From assembly GCF_013415105.1 (NCBI RefSeq), contig NZ_JACCDF010000002.1:310001-374000 (forward strand): DNA of 64,000 nt, given 5' to 3'. The position numbers and the translations under genes were made by a program. Within the stretch, counting starts at the first letter, position 1; every line of letters starts with the position of its first letter. The notes under the pieces are model-generated. The model did no database searches and was not told the DNA's origin. It saw nothing but the letters and a program-made list of their open reading frames with translations. This DNA is from Vreelandella salicampi (lineage in GTDB: Bacteria; Pseudomonadota; Gammaproteobacteria; Pseudomonadales; Halomonadaceae). Shown piece by piece: positions 32,453-40,783 of this stretch.

Positions 32453-33748
32453 TCAATTGCTCATTGCCTGGGGTAACCAGGTGACAATGCCGGGGAATAT
32501 GCTGATTAGCACCACGCCCAGCATCATCAGGAAAAAGAACGGCATGGCCGCCCAGGCGATGGAGAGGATGTTGCGCCCCGTCATGCCTTGCAGCACAAAC
32601 AAGTTGAAGCCGACCGGCGGTGTGATCTGAGACATTTCCACCACAATCACGAGATAAATCCCAAACCAGATCAAGTCGATATTGGCCGCTTCCACCATGG
32701 GTAACATGATCGAGGTCGTCAGCACGACAACCGAAATACCATCCAAGAAACAGCCCAGCAAAATGAATAGCACCGTGAGGGCCGCCAGCAACATCCAGGG
32801 CGATAGGTTCATCGTGCCAATCCAGGCAGCAAGGTCGCTGGGCAAGCCGGTAAAGCCCATGGCCGCAGTGAGAAAAGAGGCACCGGCGAGAATAAAGGCA
32901 ATCATGGTGGACGTGCGCACGGCTCCCATCAACGCATCGCGGAACATGCTAACGCCCATGTTGCCTTGAACTCGCGCCAGTACGAGCGACAGCACGACAC
33001 CTACCGCGGCAGCCTCGGTGGGTGATGCCAAGCCCGTGTAGATGGAACCAATCACGCCGATAATGAGTGCCAACATGGGGATCAAGCGGCGCGTATGGCG
33101 TAACTTTTCTCTCAGCGGCATGCCACTTTCAGCGGGCGGCACACGATCAGGGTGGCGCCAGGACCAAATCATTAAGTACAGCGCAAACAGGGAAATCAGC
33201 ATGAGGCCGGGGAAGATACCCGCCATGAAGAGTCGGGCAATCGATTGATCCGTGGCCACGCCGAAGACAATCAAAATAATGGAAGGTGGAATCAAAAGCC
33301 CTAGCGTGGCAGAACCGGCCAGGGTGCCGATCACCAAACTCTCGTCATAGCCGCGCCGGGTTAGCTCAGGGATGGTCATTTTACCCATAGTGGCGCAGGT
33401 GGCAGCCGAAGAGCCGGAGACAGCGGCAAACAGCCCGCAGCCAACGACATTGGTATGTAACAGTCGACCAGGAATACGCTGCATCCAGGGAGAAAGCCCA
33501 GTGAACATGTCATCGGCGAGGCGCGAGCGGAAAAGAATTTCTCCCATCCAGATGAACATGGGGAGGGCGGTGAGCTCCCAGCTGTAACTGGAGCCCCAAA
33601 TGTCAGACGCCATCACATCGCCGACAGGGACAGAAGCGAATTGCGAGAGCCCGAGCCAGCCCAGCCCCAGCAGTGAAAAGGCGACCCAAACGCCACTGCC
33701 GAGCAGCACTAAAAGTGCGCCGAAGAGCACGGTCATCATTACTAACAT
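32453..33748 (-). CDS. TRAP transporter large permease subunit (5-oxoproline cluster)
   Basis: 431-residue DctM-type inner-membrane protein, 16 nt after the DctQ gene, with GGAG before the start. Helical throughout; FAAVSGSSAATCATMGKMTI (about 108-128), ATLGLLIPPSIILIVFGVAT, PTEAAAVGVVLSLV and ITPPVGFNLFVLQG are family motifs. With the DctQ and DctP proteins it should import the solute metabolised by the PxpABC enzyme encoded divergently. Confidence 0.93.
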   Translation of the reverse strand: MLVMMTVLFGALLVLLGSGVWVAFSLLGLGWLGLSQFASVPVGDVMASDIWGSSYSWELTALPMFIWMGEILFRSRLADDMFTGLSPWMQRIPGRLLHTNVVGCGLFAAVSGSSAATCATMGKMTIPELTRRGYDESLVIGTLAGSATLGLLIPPSIILIVFGVATDQSIARLFMAGIFPGLMLISLFALYLMIWSWRHPDRVPPAESGMPLREKLRHTRRLIPMLALIIGVIGSIYTGLASPTEAAAVGVVLSLVLARVQGNMGVSMFRDALMGAVRTSTMIAFILAGASFLTAAMGFTGLPSDLAAWIGTMNLSPWMLLAALTVLFILLGCFLDGISVVVLTTSIMLPMVEAANIDLIWFGIYLVIVVEMSQITPPVGFNLFVLQGMTGRNILSIAWAAMPFFFLMMLGVVLISIFPGIVTWLPQAMSN

Positions 33749-33764
33749 AGTTAATCTCCGAGGC

Positions 33765-34316
33765 TTACTCGTGGCCGCTGTCGTCGATGGTAAAGCTATG
33801 CGGGTGCTTGATTGCTGCTGTCAGGGTTTGAAAGAGACTCTCCAGAAGCGCCAGGCAAAAAAGCGCGACCCCTGTCAGCATGGCAGATTGAGGAATCCAA
33901 AGCGGAATGCGTAAAAGCCCGTAAGAGGTCTCGCCAAATGCAATGCTGTCGTCGAGCAGCCAAAAGAGATTCCAGGCCAGGTAAAGGCAAAGTATTAAGG
34001 CGACGGTAAGGCAGAATACTTCGACCCAGGCGCGCGCTGCAGCGGGAAAGCGGCCAATTAACAGGGTGACGCGAATATGGCCGCCGTGGATAAAGGTATA
34101 AGCCAGCCCGAGAAAGCTCGCCCCAACGAGTAAAAAACCGGAAATTTCCGACAACCCTGGTATAGACAAACCAATACGATCACCACCGATAGTCGTGGCA
34201 ACGCGATCAATGATGCGACCGAGAATTTGGGTCGTGATCAGCACGCAAATGAAGCTTAGGCAAATAGCGGCCATATAGCCGCCGAAGTTATAAAGTGGGC
34301 GAAGTCGATACGTCAT
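33765..34316 (-). CDS. TRAP transporter small permease subunit (5-oxoproline cluster)
   Basis: 183-residue DctQ-type protein with four helices (about 13-33, 60-80, 98-120 and 138-160) and the family segment ISGFLLVGASFLGLAYTFIHGGHIRV between helices two and three, split here only by my reading. It carries a longer loop after helix one (GRIIDRVATTIGGDRIGLSI) than the first TRAP set in the window. Lies 61 nt after the binding protein gene, in the same operon. Confidence 0.9.
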   Translation of the reverse strand: MTYRLRPLYNFGGYMAAICLSFICVLITTQILGRIIDRVATTIGGDRIGLSIPGLSEISGFLLVGASFLGLAYTFIHGGHIRVTLLIGRFPAAARAWVEVFCLTVALILCLYLAWNLFWLLDDSIAFGETSYGLLRIPLWIPQSAMLTGVALFCLALLESLFQTLTAAIKHPHSFTIDDSGHE

Positions 34317-34377
34317 GATGAGATCCGCATGTGGTCTTGAAGCACCCCAGCCTCAACGGCCGGGGTGGCTTGGTAGG

Positions 34378-35382
34378 TTACTCACGGGTTTTTTCGTAAG
34401 CTTCTAAGATGGCTTCGCCCTGTTCGCCAGCGCGTTCTACCCACTCGTTTGTCATCGTTTCGCCTACTTCCCGGAGTTTTTCGGACAGCGCTTCACTTGG
34501 CTCGCTGACCTCGATGCCGTTTTCTTTGAGTATCGCAATGGCGTCATCGGTTTCCTGGCGGCTCATTTCCCAGCCACGCTGTTCGGCTTTTTCGGCGGCT
34601 TCGAGTACGGCCTCTTGGGTGGCTTCATCGAGGCGGGAGAAGGCTTTCTCACTCACAATCACCATGTTTTTCGGCAACCAAAGCTGAGCATGGTTGAAGT
34701 GGCTAAGGTAATCCCACGCTTTGGTATCGGCGCCGGTTGCAGGCGAAGTGATCATGGCATCAACGCGGCCGGTGCTAAAGGCGGTAGGGATGTCGGGAAC
34801 TTCCACCTGAGTCGGAACGGCACCGGTCAATTGGGCAATACGTTCGCTTGAGGTGTTGTAAGCACGCATGCTCAAGTTTTGTAGGTCGTCACCGGACTCT
34901 AGCGCTTTGTTGGTGTAAATACCTTGCGGCGGCCAAGGGACTGAGAAAAGCAGGCGTAGCCCCTGGCCCTCTAACTCTTCGGTGATGATGTCGCGCGAGG
35001 CTTCCCACAGCGACCGAGCATCTTCATAACCTGTGGCCAAATAAGGCACGGAATCCACTTCGTAAATCGCGTTTTCGTTGGCCAAGCGCGACATAATGAG
35101 CTCGCCCATCGGGACGATCCCCCGGCGTACCGAGTTCTTGATTTCAGCGTGACCGATAAGCGAGCCGTTAGAGTGGACGGTGATATCCAGCTCACCATCG
35201 GTTGCCTCGCGGATATCATCGGTAAACTCGCGGATATTGACGGTATGGAACGTGCGGTCGCCGTAAGGCGTTGGCATATCCCATTCAGTGGCCGCTTGGG
35301 CACCGGTGCTCATGACAGTGAGGCCCAAAACAAGGCTTGCTGCCGTAGCGAAATGGGGAAGGCGGGGTTGGTGAAATGTCAT
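34378..35382 (-). CDS. TRAP solute-binding protein, probable 5-oxoproline binder
   Basis: 334-residue periplasmic protein. ATG 35382 is preceded by GAGGA at good spacing, so the upstream ATG at 35400 is not the start. Signal peptide 1-30 ends STGAQA. DctP features include the arginine-containing LSMRAYNTSSERIAQLTG and GRVDAMITSPATGADTKAWD. The link to pxpABC, encoded divergently, suggests 5-oxoproline (pyroglutamate) or a related cyclic amide; the Bordetella pertussis DctP6 and DctP7 proteins are known pyroglutamate binders. That assignment is inference from context. Confidence 0.9.
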   Translation of the reverse strand: MTFHQPRLPHFATAASLVLGLTVMSTGAQAATEWDMPTPYGDRTFHTVNIREFTDDIREATDGELDITVHSNGSLIGHAEIKNSVRRGIVPMGELIMSRLANENAIYEVDSVPYLATGYEDARSLWEASRDIITEELEGQGLRLLFSVPWPPQGIYTNKALESGDDLQNLSMRAYNTSSERIAQLTGAVPTQVEVPDIPTAFSTGRVDAMITSPATGADTKAWDYLSHFNHAQLWLPKNMVIVSEKAFSRLDEATQEAVLEAAEKAEQRGWEMSRQETDDAIAILKENGIEVSEPSEALSEKLREVGETMTNEWVERAGEQGEAILEAYEKTRE

Positions 35383-35493
35383 AAGTCGGTCCTCATGCAA
35401 ATAAATGATTGTTTGCCTGGCAACATAATCAATGTCACCGGCTACGCTATGTGAGTGTAGACGGTCAATGAGAGTGAGGTTAGGCGCTGCTTA

Positions 35494-35510
35494 ATCGTTT
35501 AGTCAACGAT
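35494..35510. promoter_or_regulatory. Inverted repeat in the TRAP/pxp divergent promoter
   Basis: ATCGTT-TAGTC-AACGAT is a perfect 6-bp inverted repeat with a 5-bp spacer, midway between the divergent TRAP and pxpA starts. Its size and place fit a site for a winged-helix dimer such as the 31888-32421 protein. Confidence 0.4.
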
Positions 35511-35586
35511 ATATAGACGAATGGATGGTGAATTGACTATAAAACGTTGATAAATTGTCGTCATGGATAACGCTAAGGAGACCTAT

Positions 35587-36357
35587 ATGTCGTCACGTTC
35601 GTTACGACTCAATGCCGACATGGGGGAGAGCTTCGGCCCCTGGGTGATGGGGATGGATCACGAGGTGATGCCGCATATCGATCTGGCTAACGTGGCCTGT
35701 GGGTTTCACGCTTCCGACCCCGATGTGATTCGCATGACGGTGCGGTTGGCGCGCAAGCACGGTGTTACCGTAGGCGCGCACCCGGCTTATCCGGATATGG
35801 TCGGGTTTGGTCGCCGCTCGCTGGCATGCTCGGCGGATGAAATCGAGAACCTCGTGCTCTATCAGTTGGGGGCGCTTGCCGGGGTGTGCCGCGCGGAGGG
35901 GTTAACGGTAGGCTACGTCAAGCCCCACGGCGCGCTTTATAACGACATGGCCCGCGACCCAGAAATCATGACCGCCGTCATACGGGCGATTCTGGCCTTC
36001 GATGCGTCGCTCCCTTTGATGACCATGGCGACCCGCCATACACAATCCGTTCGCGCGCTTGCCGCCGAGCACGGCGTCACACTGTGGTTCGAGGCATTTG
36101 CTGATCGTGCTTACGACGAAGAAGGGCGCTTGGTGTCGCGGCGTGAAATGGGGGCGGTGCATCACGACCCGAATGTGATCGTCGATCAGGCGGTACGCAT
36201 CGCCCGGGGGCAGCCGCTAACCGCCCGCGATGGTAGCGAGTTGATACTCGAGGCGGACACGCTGTGTGTGCACGGCGATAACCCGGAATCTATCGCTGCT
36301 GTGAAGGCCATTCGCCAGGCGCTCATCGGGCATGCTCGGCAGGAGTCAGGTAAGTGA
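35587..36357 (+). CDS. pxpA: 5-oxoprolinase subunit PxpA (LamB/YcsF family)
   Basis: 256-residue subunit of the ATP-dependent 5-oxoprolinase PxpABC, which opens 5-oxoproline to glutamate. ATG 35587 has AAGGAG upstream; an ATG at 35563 overlaps it and is unlikely. Family marks: [12 protein letters not shown] at the N-terminus, [24 protein letters not shown], and [12 protein letters not shown]. The C-terminal [10 protein letters not shown] is typical. Overlaps pxpB by 4 nt. Confidence 0.95.
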   Translation: MSSRSLRLNADMGESFGPWVMGMDHEVMPHIDLANVACGFHASDPDVIRMTVRLARKHGVTVGAHPAYPDMVGFGRRSLACSADEIENLVLYQLGALAGVCRAEGLTVGYVKPHGALYNDMARDPEIMTAVIRAILAFDASLPLMTMATRHTQSVRALAAEHGVTLWFEAFADRAYDEEGRLVSRREMGAVHHDPNVIVDQAVRIARGQPLTARDGSELILEADTLCVHGDNPESIAAVKAIRQALIGHARQESGK

Positions 36358-37076
36358 GTGCTAACGGTCAACACCTTCCCCGTATTGAGGCAGCCGGCCT
36401 GGATGGCTGGTTAGTGCGGCTGTTCGACCGCATCGAGGAAGATAATCTGGCCTGGATCAGCGCGCTGGCGCGCGAGTGCGAGATGGCTTTCGGGGCCGCG
36501 CTTATCGACCTGGTGCCGTCTTACACCACGCTGCTCGTGGTGTTCGACCCCATGCAGCTAACCCCGCTAGCCGCGCGGGAACGTTTAGTGGAACGGCTTC
36601 GCCAACTGCAGCCCGATGAAGCGGCGCTGGCGGGCGAGGTGCACGAGCTACCGACTTGGTACGACACCAGTGTCGGCCCCGACCTAGAGCGCGTTGCTGA
36701 GCACGCGGGCTTAAGCGTTGAGCAAGTGATTGATTGCCACGCCAGCGCGACGTATCGCGTGTTTGCGCTGGGCTTTGCGCCGGGGTTTGCGTTTATGGGG
36801 CTGTTGGATGAAAAGCTTGAGGTGCCGCGGCTCGACACCCCGCGTAAGCGCGTGCCGGTGAACAGCGTAGCGATTACTGGGCGCCAGACGGCGGCGTACC
36901 CTGCGGCCACACCGGGCGGCTGGAATCTATTGGGCCGCACGGCGGCAACGCTCTTCGACCGCGAGCGTGAGGGCTTTAGTCTGTTAAACGTCGGTGATCG
37001 CGTGTGTTTTGTGTCGGTGGATCGAGACACCTTCGCCAGCAAGGGCGGCGATACCACACCCGTCGACGACACCTAA
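36354..37076 (+). CDS. pxpB: 5-oxoprolinase subunit PxpB (KipI/AHS1 family)
   Basis: 240-residue subunit. It starts at GTG 36354, which shares bases with the pxpA stop (GTGA). The AHS1 domain shows [33 protein letters not shown], and the signature [20 protein letters not shown] with [22 protein letters not shown]1/AHS2 proteins were once called KipI and KipA in Bacillus but in most bacteria form the oxoprolinase. Confidence 0.94.
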   Translation: MSANGQHLPRIEAAGLDGWLVRLFDRIEEDNLAWISALARECEMAFGAALIDLVPSYTTLLVVFDPMQLTPLAARERLVERLRQLQPDEAALAGEVHELPTWYDTSVGPDLERVAEHAGLSVEQVIDCHASATYRVFALGFAPGFAFMGLLDEKLEVPRLDTPRKRVPVNSVAITGRQTAAYPAATPGGWNLLGRTAATLFDREREGFSLLNVGDRVCFVSVDRDTFASKGGDTTPVDDT

Positions 37077-37109
37077 CGACCCGGGAGGCCAGTCAACCAG
37101 TCAAGGAGT

Positions 37110-37143
37110 GAGGTAGGTCCATGAAAGAGGTAGGTCTATGAAA
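37110..37143 (+). repeat. Tandem duplication of ribosome site and start before pxpC
   Basis: Two adjacent 17-bp copies, GAGGTAGGTCCATGAAA (37110-37126) and GAGGTAGGTCTATGAAA (37127-37143), differ at one base. The first ATG (37121) opens a six-codon frame, MKEVGL, whose TGA overlaps the real pxpC ATG at 37138. The result is a minicistron coupled to pxpC. Confidence 0.8.
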
Positions 37144-38082
37144 GAGACAAGCCGCGTAGGGTTTCGTGTCGAGCGCGCTGGGCCACTGGCGCTTTTGCAG
37201 GATGCCGGGCGTTTCGGCGTGCGCCGCCTGGGCGTGACGCAAGGCGGCCCGGCGGATTTACACGGCTGGGCGTGGGCCAACCGCCTCGCGGGAAACCCCT
37301 GGGGCGCGGCCGCGCTTGAAGTTACCTTCGGTGGGCTAACGCTTGTGGCTGAGTGTGATGTCACCATAGCGGTCGCCGGGGCCGATCTGGGGGTGACACT
37401 CGATGACACGCCACTGCCGCTTTGGCAGCCGGTCGTCGTGCGTGAAGGGCAAACGCTGCGCTTCGGGTCGCCGGTGAATGGCCTGCGCGCTTATTTGGCG
37501 CCCGCCGGGGGCTTTTACGCCGAGCCGGTACTCGGTAGCGTCAGCTGTGTGGCACGCGAGGGGCTCGGTGGCTTTGACGGCCACGGCAGCAAACTCGCCG
37601 ATGGCGACCGTTTAACGGTGAGCGAAAAGGTCGGTCAAGCGGTAGAGCAAACCCAGGCGCCTGAAAGGGAACGCATCGACTACCGCGAACCGGCAACGCT
37701 CGCGCTGCTGCCCGGCGCGCAGGTGAGGGATTTCACCGGCGCGAGCCTTTATGCTGCGTTCAACCAGACATGGCGGGTGGACGACCGCGCCGACCGTATG
37801 GGCGTGCGTCTCACAGGCCCGCCCCTTGCGTGCCGCGTGACGTCGATGATCTCCGAAGGCATTGGCCTGGGAGCCGTTCAAGTGCCGCCGGATGGCCAGC
37901 CGATTGCGCTGCTCAACGACCGCCAAACCATCGGCGGCTACCCACGCCTAGGCGCGCTAACACCGCTTTCCGCCGCACGCTTGGCGCAATGCTTACCCGG
38001 CCAGGAAGTGCGCCTCAGCGCTACTTCAACGGAAAACGCGCTGATGGCGTACCGGCATTTTAGGTGCAGTTTCGGCACCTAG
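37138..38082 (+). CDS. pxpC: 5-oxoprolinase subunit PxpC (KipA/AHS2 family)
   Basis: 314-residue subunit, biotin-carboxylase-fold-free AHS2 domain that joins PxpB to cleave the 5-oxoproline ring. Marks: GPLALLQDAGRFGVRRLGVT, QGGPADLHGWAWANRLAGN, ALEVTFGGLTL, and late SEGIGLGAVQVPPDGQPIAL followed by NDRQTIGGYPRLG. Full length. The start is set by the second copy of a duplicated ribosome site. No terminator is evident in the AT-rich 113 nt that follow. Confidence 0.94.
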   Translation: MKETSRVGFRVERAGPLALLQDAGRFGVRRLGVTQGGPADLHGWAWANRLAGNPWGAAALEVTFGGLTLVAECDVTIAVAGADLGVTLDDTPLPLWQPVVVREGQTLRFGSPVNGLRAYLAPAGGFYAEPVLGSVSCVAREGLGGFDGHGSKLADGDRLTVSEKVGQAVEQTQAPERERIDYREPATLALLPGAQVRDFTGASLYAAFNQTWRVDDRADRMGVRLTGPPLACRVTSMISEGIGLGAVQVPPDGQPIALLNDRQTIGGYPRLGALTPLSAARLAQCLPGQEVRLSATSTENALMAYRHFRCSFGT

Positions 38083-38195
38083 TTGGGCGAGCTTGCAGCG
38101 CGATTAATTTCTCTTTATTTATTTAGAGTATATGGTTATTCTTTTATTAGTTGCGTTGATTTAAGTGCAGTTTTACTCAGCTAGGAGCGACTACC

Positions 38196-38681
38196 ATGCG
38201 TTATGTTTCATGTTGTGCCTTACTGATTGGTCTATTGTTTTCGGCGGTGAGCTGGGCACAGACTCCGATAGCGGTGGAAGACACACTGTCTGAAGTGACG
38301 CTACCTGATGCTCATGGCAATGCTTATCAGGTGCCTTACCCTGGTCTGCGCCATTTACTGTTTAGCGATGATATGGATGGTAATGAGCTAATGGAGCGGG
38401 CATTTGGCGATTTGGATAAAGGCGAGTTCACTGCCGCAGGCTTAGCCTATGCGGCTGATATCAGTGGTATGCCTAGCCTTATTGCACGCTTTTTCGCCAT
38501 TCCGTCACTGCGTGATTATCCCTTCCGCGTATTACTCGCAAGAGATGAAAGTACGCTTGCCCACATTCCCCGAGAAGCAGGTAGCGTCACCGTGTTAACG
38601 CTTTCTTCGCACGGTACCGTGACACAAACACGTTTTGTGACACGCATAGACGAGCTCACGGCGCTCCTACCTTCTCGCTAG
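38196..38681 (+). CDS. Secreted protein of unknown function
   Basis: 161 residues with a signal peptide (1-21, LLIGLLFSAVSWA) and TAGGAG upstream. The mature part starts like a thioredoxin-fold protein (LPDAHGNAYQVP, then LRHLLFSDDMDGNELMERAF) and contains ISGMPSLIARFFAIPSLRDY, but it has no CxxC. It resembles short secreted proteins of pseudomonads that databases sometimes mislabel as FAD/FMN dehydrogenases. It lies just before trxC; whether the two share a function is unknown. Confidence 0.7.
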   Translation: MRYVSCCALLIGLLFSAVSWAQTPIAVEDTLSEVTLPDAHGNAYQVPYPGLRHLLFSDDMDGNELMERAFGDLDKGEFTAAGLAYAADISGMPSLIARFFAIPSLRDYPFRVLLARDESTLAHIPREAGSVTVLTLSSHGTVTQTRFVTRIDELTALLPSR

Positions 38682-38734
38682 CGCTGTTTTGTTTGCCGTG
38701 TGCTCTCTAAACAAAATATCCTTCGGAGAAGTCT

Positions 38735-39175
38735 ATGTCTGATGCGCTAACGCTTGGCTGCCCAAACTGCCTAGCAATCAACCGTGTTAACCCCACGCGG
38801 CTGAGGGATAATCCGACGTGTGGTAAGTGTAAAACCCTGCTTTTCACCGGTGAGCCGATTACCTTGACATCGGCCAACTTCCCCGCGCTGGTCGAGCGCA
38901 GCGAAATGCCGATTGTTGTGGATCTATGGGCGAACTGGTGTGGCCCGTGCAAAATGATGGGGCCCATTTTTGCTGAGGTGACTCGCGAACTGGAACCGCG
39001 CATGCGCTTTGCCAAACTCGATACCGAAGCGGAACAAGCCCTCGCCGGACGCTTCAATGTTCGCAGCATACCCACGCTCATCGTTTTCAAAAATGGCCGC
39101 GAAGTGGCGCGCCAAGCGGGAGTAATGCAGCAGACCCAGTTGCGTCAGTGGTTAACCCCCCATCTTATCGAGTAG
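38735..39175 (+). CDS. trxC: Thioredoxin 2 (TrxC) with N-terminal zinc finger
   Basis: 146-residue disulfide reductase of the cytoplasm. The N-terminal zinc site has C9-x2-C12 and C29-x2-C32, the hallmark of TrxC. The thioredoxin domain has the active site WCGPCK (C69, C72), VDLWANWCGPC, and cis-proline in SIPTLIVFKNG. In E. coli trxC is induced by OxyR; no obvious OxyR site was recognised here. Strong GGAG before the start. Confidence 0.95.
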   Translation: MSDALTLGCPNCLAINRVNPTRLRDNPTCGKCKTLLFTGEPITLTSANFPALVERSEMPIVVDLWANWCGPCKMMGPIFAEVTRELEPRMRFAKLDTEAEQALAGRFNVRSIPTLIVFKNGREVARQAGVMQQTQLRQWLTPHLIE

Positions 39176-39699
39176 CTTTTTTATCGAAAAGCGCGAAATA
39201 CCCTACCTAATCCACGCATTGGGTGGGGATGGGTAGCGCGGCGTCCGGCTAGGCGCCTTGTGTTTCTGGTGTTCTTACATAATCGGCGCCATACCGTAAG
39301 ATATGAAAGCCGAACGCGCTCACCAATACCGTTTCTATTGTTTAAGCTATACCCCCTTCGAGCGCAACCCTCTCTAGGATAGCGAACTTCACGACGCGCT
39401 GGCGCAGGGGTGTGCCTGTCTGTACCGGCTGTGCGGCTCAGAAGGGCAGTGAGGCATCGGTCAGCCTCCATACGCAGCGCGACTTCGCCTATGCTGTTAA
39501 ATACCGTGCGCGGTTTACCCGCCACGCGGATGGCCAGCAAGGAAAGCCTTGTGGTGGCTGGTGCCAAGCGGTTGAACGACGTAACGGCGCCCCCCGACCT
39601 AATAAAGGCATAACGGATTTTGCTGGCGCTCGCGGCGCTGGCTTAAACGGGCGGGCATGGGGTCCGCCCAGCTGTACCCACCCAAAAGGAGAAAAGACA
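39176..39699. other. 524-nt stretch without a supported gene
   Basis: Both strands hold open frames, but their translations are arginine- and proline-rich with no family pattern. Imperfect hairpins occur near 39208-39240 (CTACC...GGTAG) and 39240-39295 (GGCGCC pairs). It is large for an intergenic region here and could hold a small RNA, but nothing matches rnpB, ssrA, ffs or 6S RNA by eye. Confidence 0.4.
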
Positions 39700-40233
39700 A
39701 TGGGTAAAACACGACGTTGGCTGTGTGTGGCGCTCGCCATGGTGCCGATGATGGCTCAGGCTGGGCCAGGGCCGTTCGGCCTATCCGTGGGGGAAACCAC
39801 CATGGAAGAAGCGCGTACCGAGCTATCGGGTAAAACGTCTTTGCAAAGCAAGGGCACTAACAAGTGGTCGAACGGCCCCATGCTAAGCAGCGCTGGCGCG
39901 GGGCTGGGCCTGGATGGACTGCAAGAAGCGCTCTTCATTTTCGACCAGGAGAACACCCTCACCAGTGTCGTTCTCTCGCTTCATAAGAACCGCTACGAGG
40001 ACATGCGCAAAATGCTTGGTAATCAGTATCCGTTGATTGATGAGCAGGCGCCGTTTGTGGGCAATAAGATCGCCACCTTCCGTGAAGAGGGCGTCACCAT
40101 CGAGGCTAAGTCGCCTCACATGAGCTTCACCATGACCTTGAGCTATCTAAGCGAGGATTTCTCTCGCCAGTATCAGTTAGCCAAGGAGCGAGAGCAGCAA
40201 GAAAAAGCGCAGCGGGAAAGTTCTCAGCTGTAA
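39700..40233 (+). CDS. Exported protein of unknown function
   Basis: 177 residues from ATG 39700, which follows AAAAGGAGA. Signal peptide 1-21 (WLCVALAMVPMMAQA). The mature chain begins GPGPFGLSVGETTMEEARTE, a pattern seen in periplasmic proteins that track protein size by a short repeat with GLxVGxTMEE, then has charged helices ending in Lys/Glu/Gln-rich tail (YQLAKEREQQEKAQRESSQ). It precedes the NfeD/SPFH pair by 56 nt and may belong to that transcript. Function not recognised. Confidence 0.75.
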   Translation: MGKTRRWLCVALAMVPMMAQAGPGPFGLSVGETTMEEARTELSGKTSLQSKGTNKWSNGPMLSSAGAGLGLDGLQEALFIFDQENTLTSVVLSLHKNRYEDMRKMLGNQYPLIDEQAPFVGNKIATFREEGVTIEAKSPHMSFTMTLSYLSEDFSRQYQLAKEREQQEKAQRESSQL

Positions 40234-40289
40234 CTCGCGTCGGGGTGGTTGCCGCCGGTGATCGCCCCGCACCCAATTGGAGCAACCCA

Positions 40290-40763
40290 ATGTTAGAAGC
40301 GCATTTTTGGTGGATATTGATTGGCTTGTGCTTGGTGCTTGCCGAACTCATGACGGGCACCGTGTTGCTGATCGCGCTGGCGATGGCCGCGTTTTTAACC
40401 GCTGCCGTGGCCTACTTCAATATTGGCATCGTTGGACAGCTAATTGCGCTAGGCGTCAGCGGCGCTATCTTCGTGCCCGTCGCCATTAAGGTAATACGCC
40501 CCTACTTTTCACCCGCTGGGATTCATTATGGGTCGGTGGGTGCTGGCGCGGAAAACGGCAAGCTCTTTGAGATTGTCGAGCGGGATTTTGACCATGCCCT
40601 TGGCATCAAGATTCACGGTGATTTCTTTCGCGCCGAGCTGGTGAATGCGCTGTCTTCTGATGACGCCTTACAAACTGGTGATCGCGTTATCTTCGATCAC
40701 TTCGACGGCACGACCGCCAAGGTTCACCGTCACCCATCTAATGGCAAATCGCCAAGAGATTAA
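40290..40763 (+). CDS. NfeD-family membrane protein
   Basis: 157-residue short NfeD protein, partner of SPFH/stomatin-like proteins. ATG 40290 follows TTGGAGC. Helices lie at 6-25, 30-48 and 52-72; the C-terminal part (about 85-150) is the OB-fold NfeD domain (GSVGAGAENGKLFEIVERDF, LQTGDRVIFDHFDGTTAKVH). The SPFH gene follows after 20 nt, matching the E. coli ybbK-qmcA type of pair. Confidence 0.88.
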   Translation: MLEAHFWWILIGLCLVLAELMTGTVLLIALAMAAFLTAAVAYFNIGIVGQLIALGVSGAIFVPVAIKVIRPYFSPAGIHYGSVGAGAENGKLFEIVERDFDHALGIKIHGDFFRAELVNALSSDDALQTGDRVIFDHFDGTTAKVHRHPSNGKSPRD

Positions 40764-40783
40764 CCAACACAAAGGAGTACGAC

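Noticed and set aside
39181..39567. 128-codon minus-strand frame in the trxC-downstream gap
   Set aside because: Arg-rich translation with no recognisable domain and no ribosome site; treated as non-coding.
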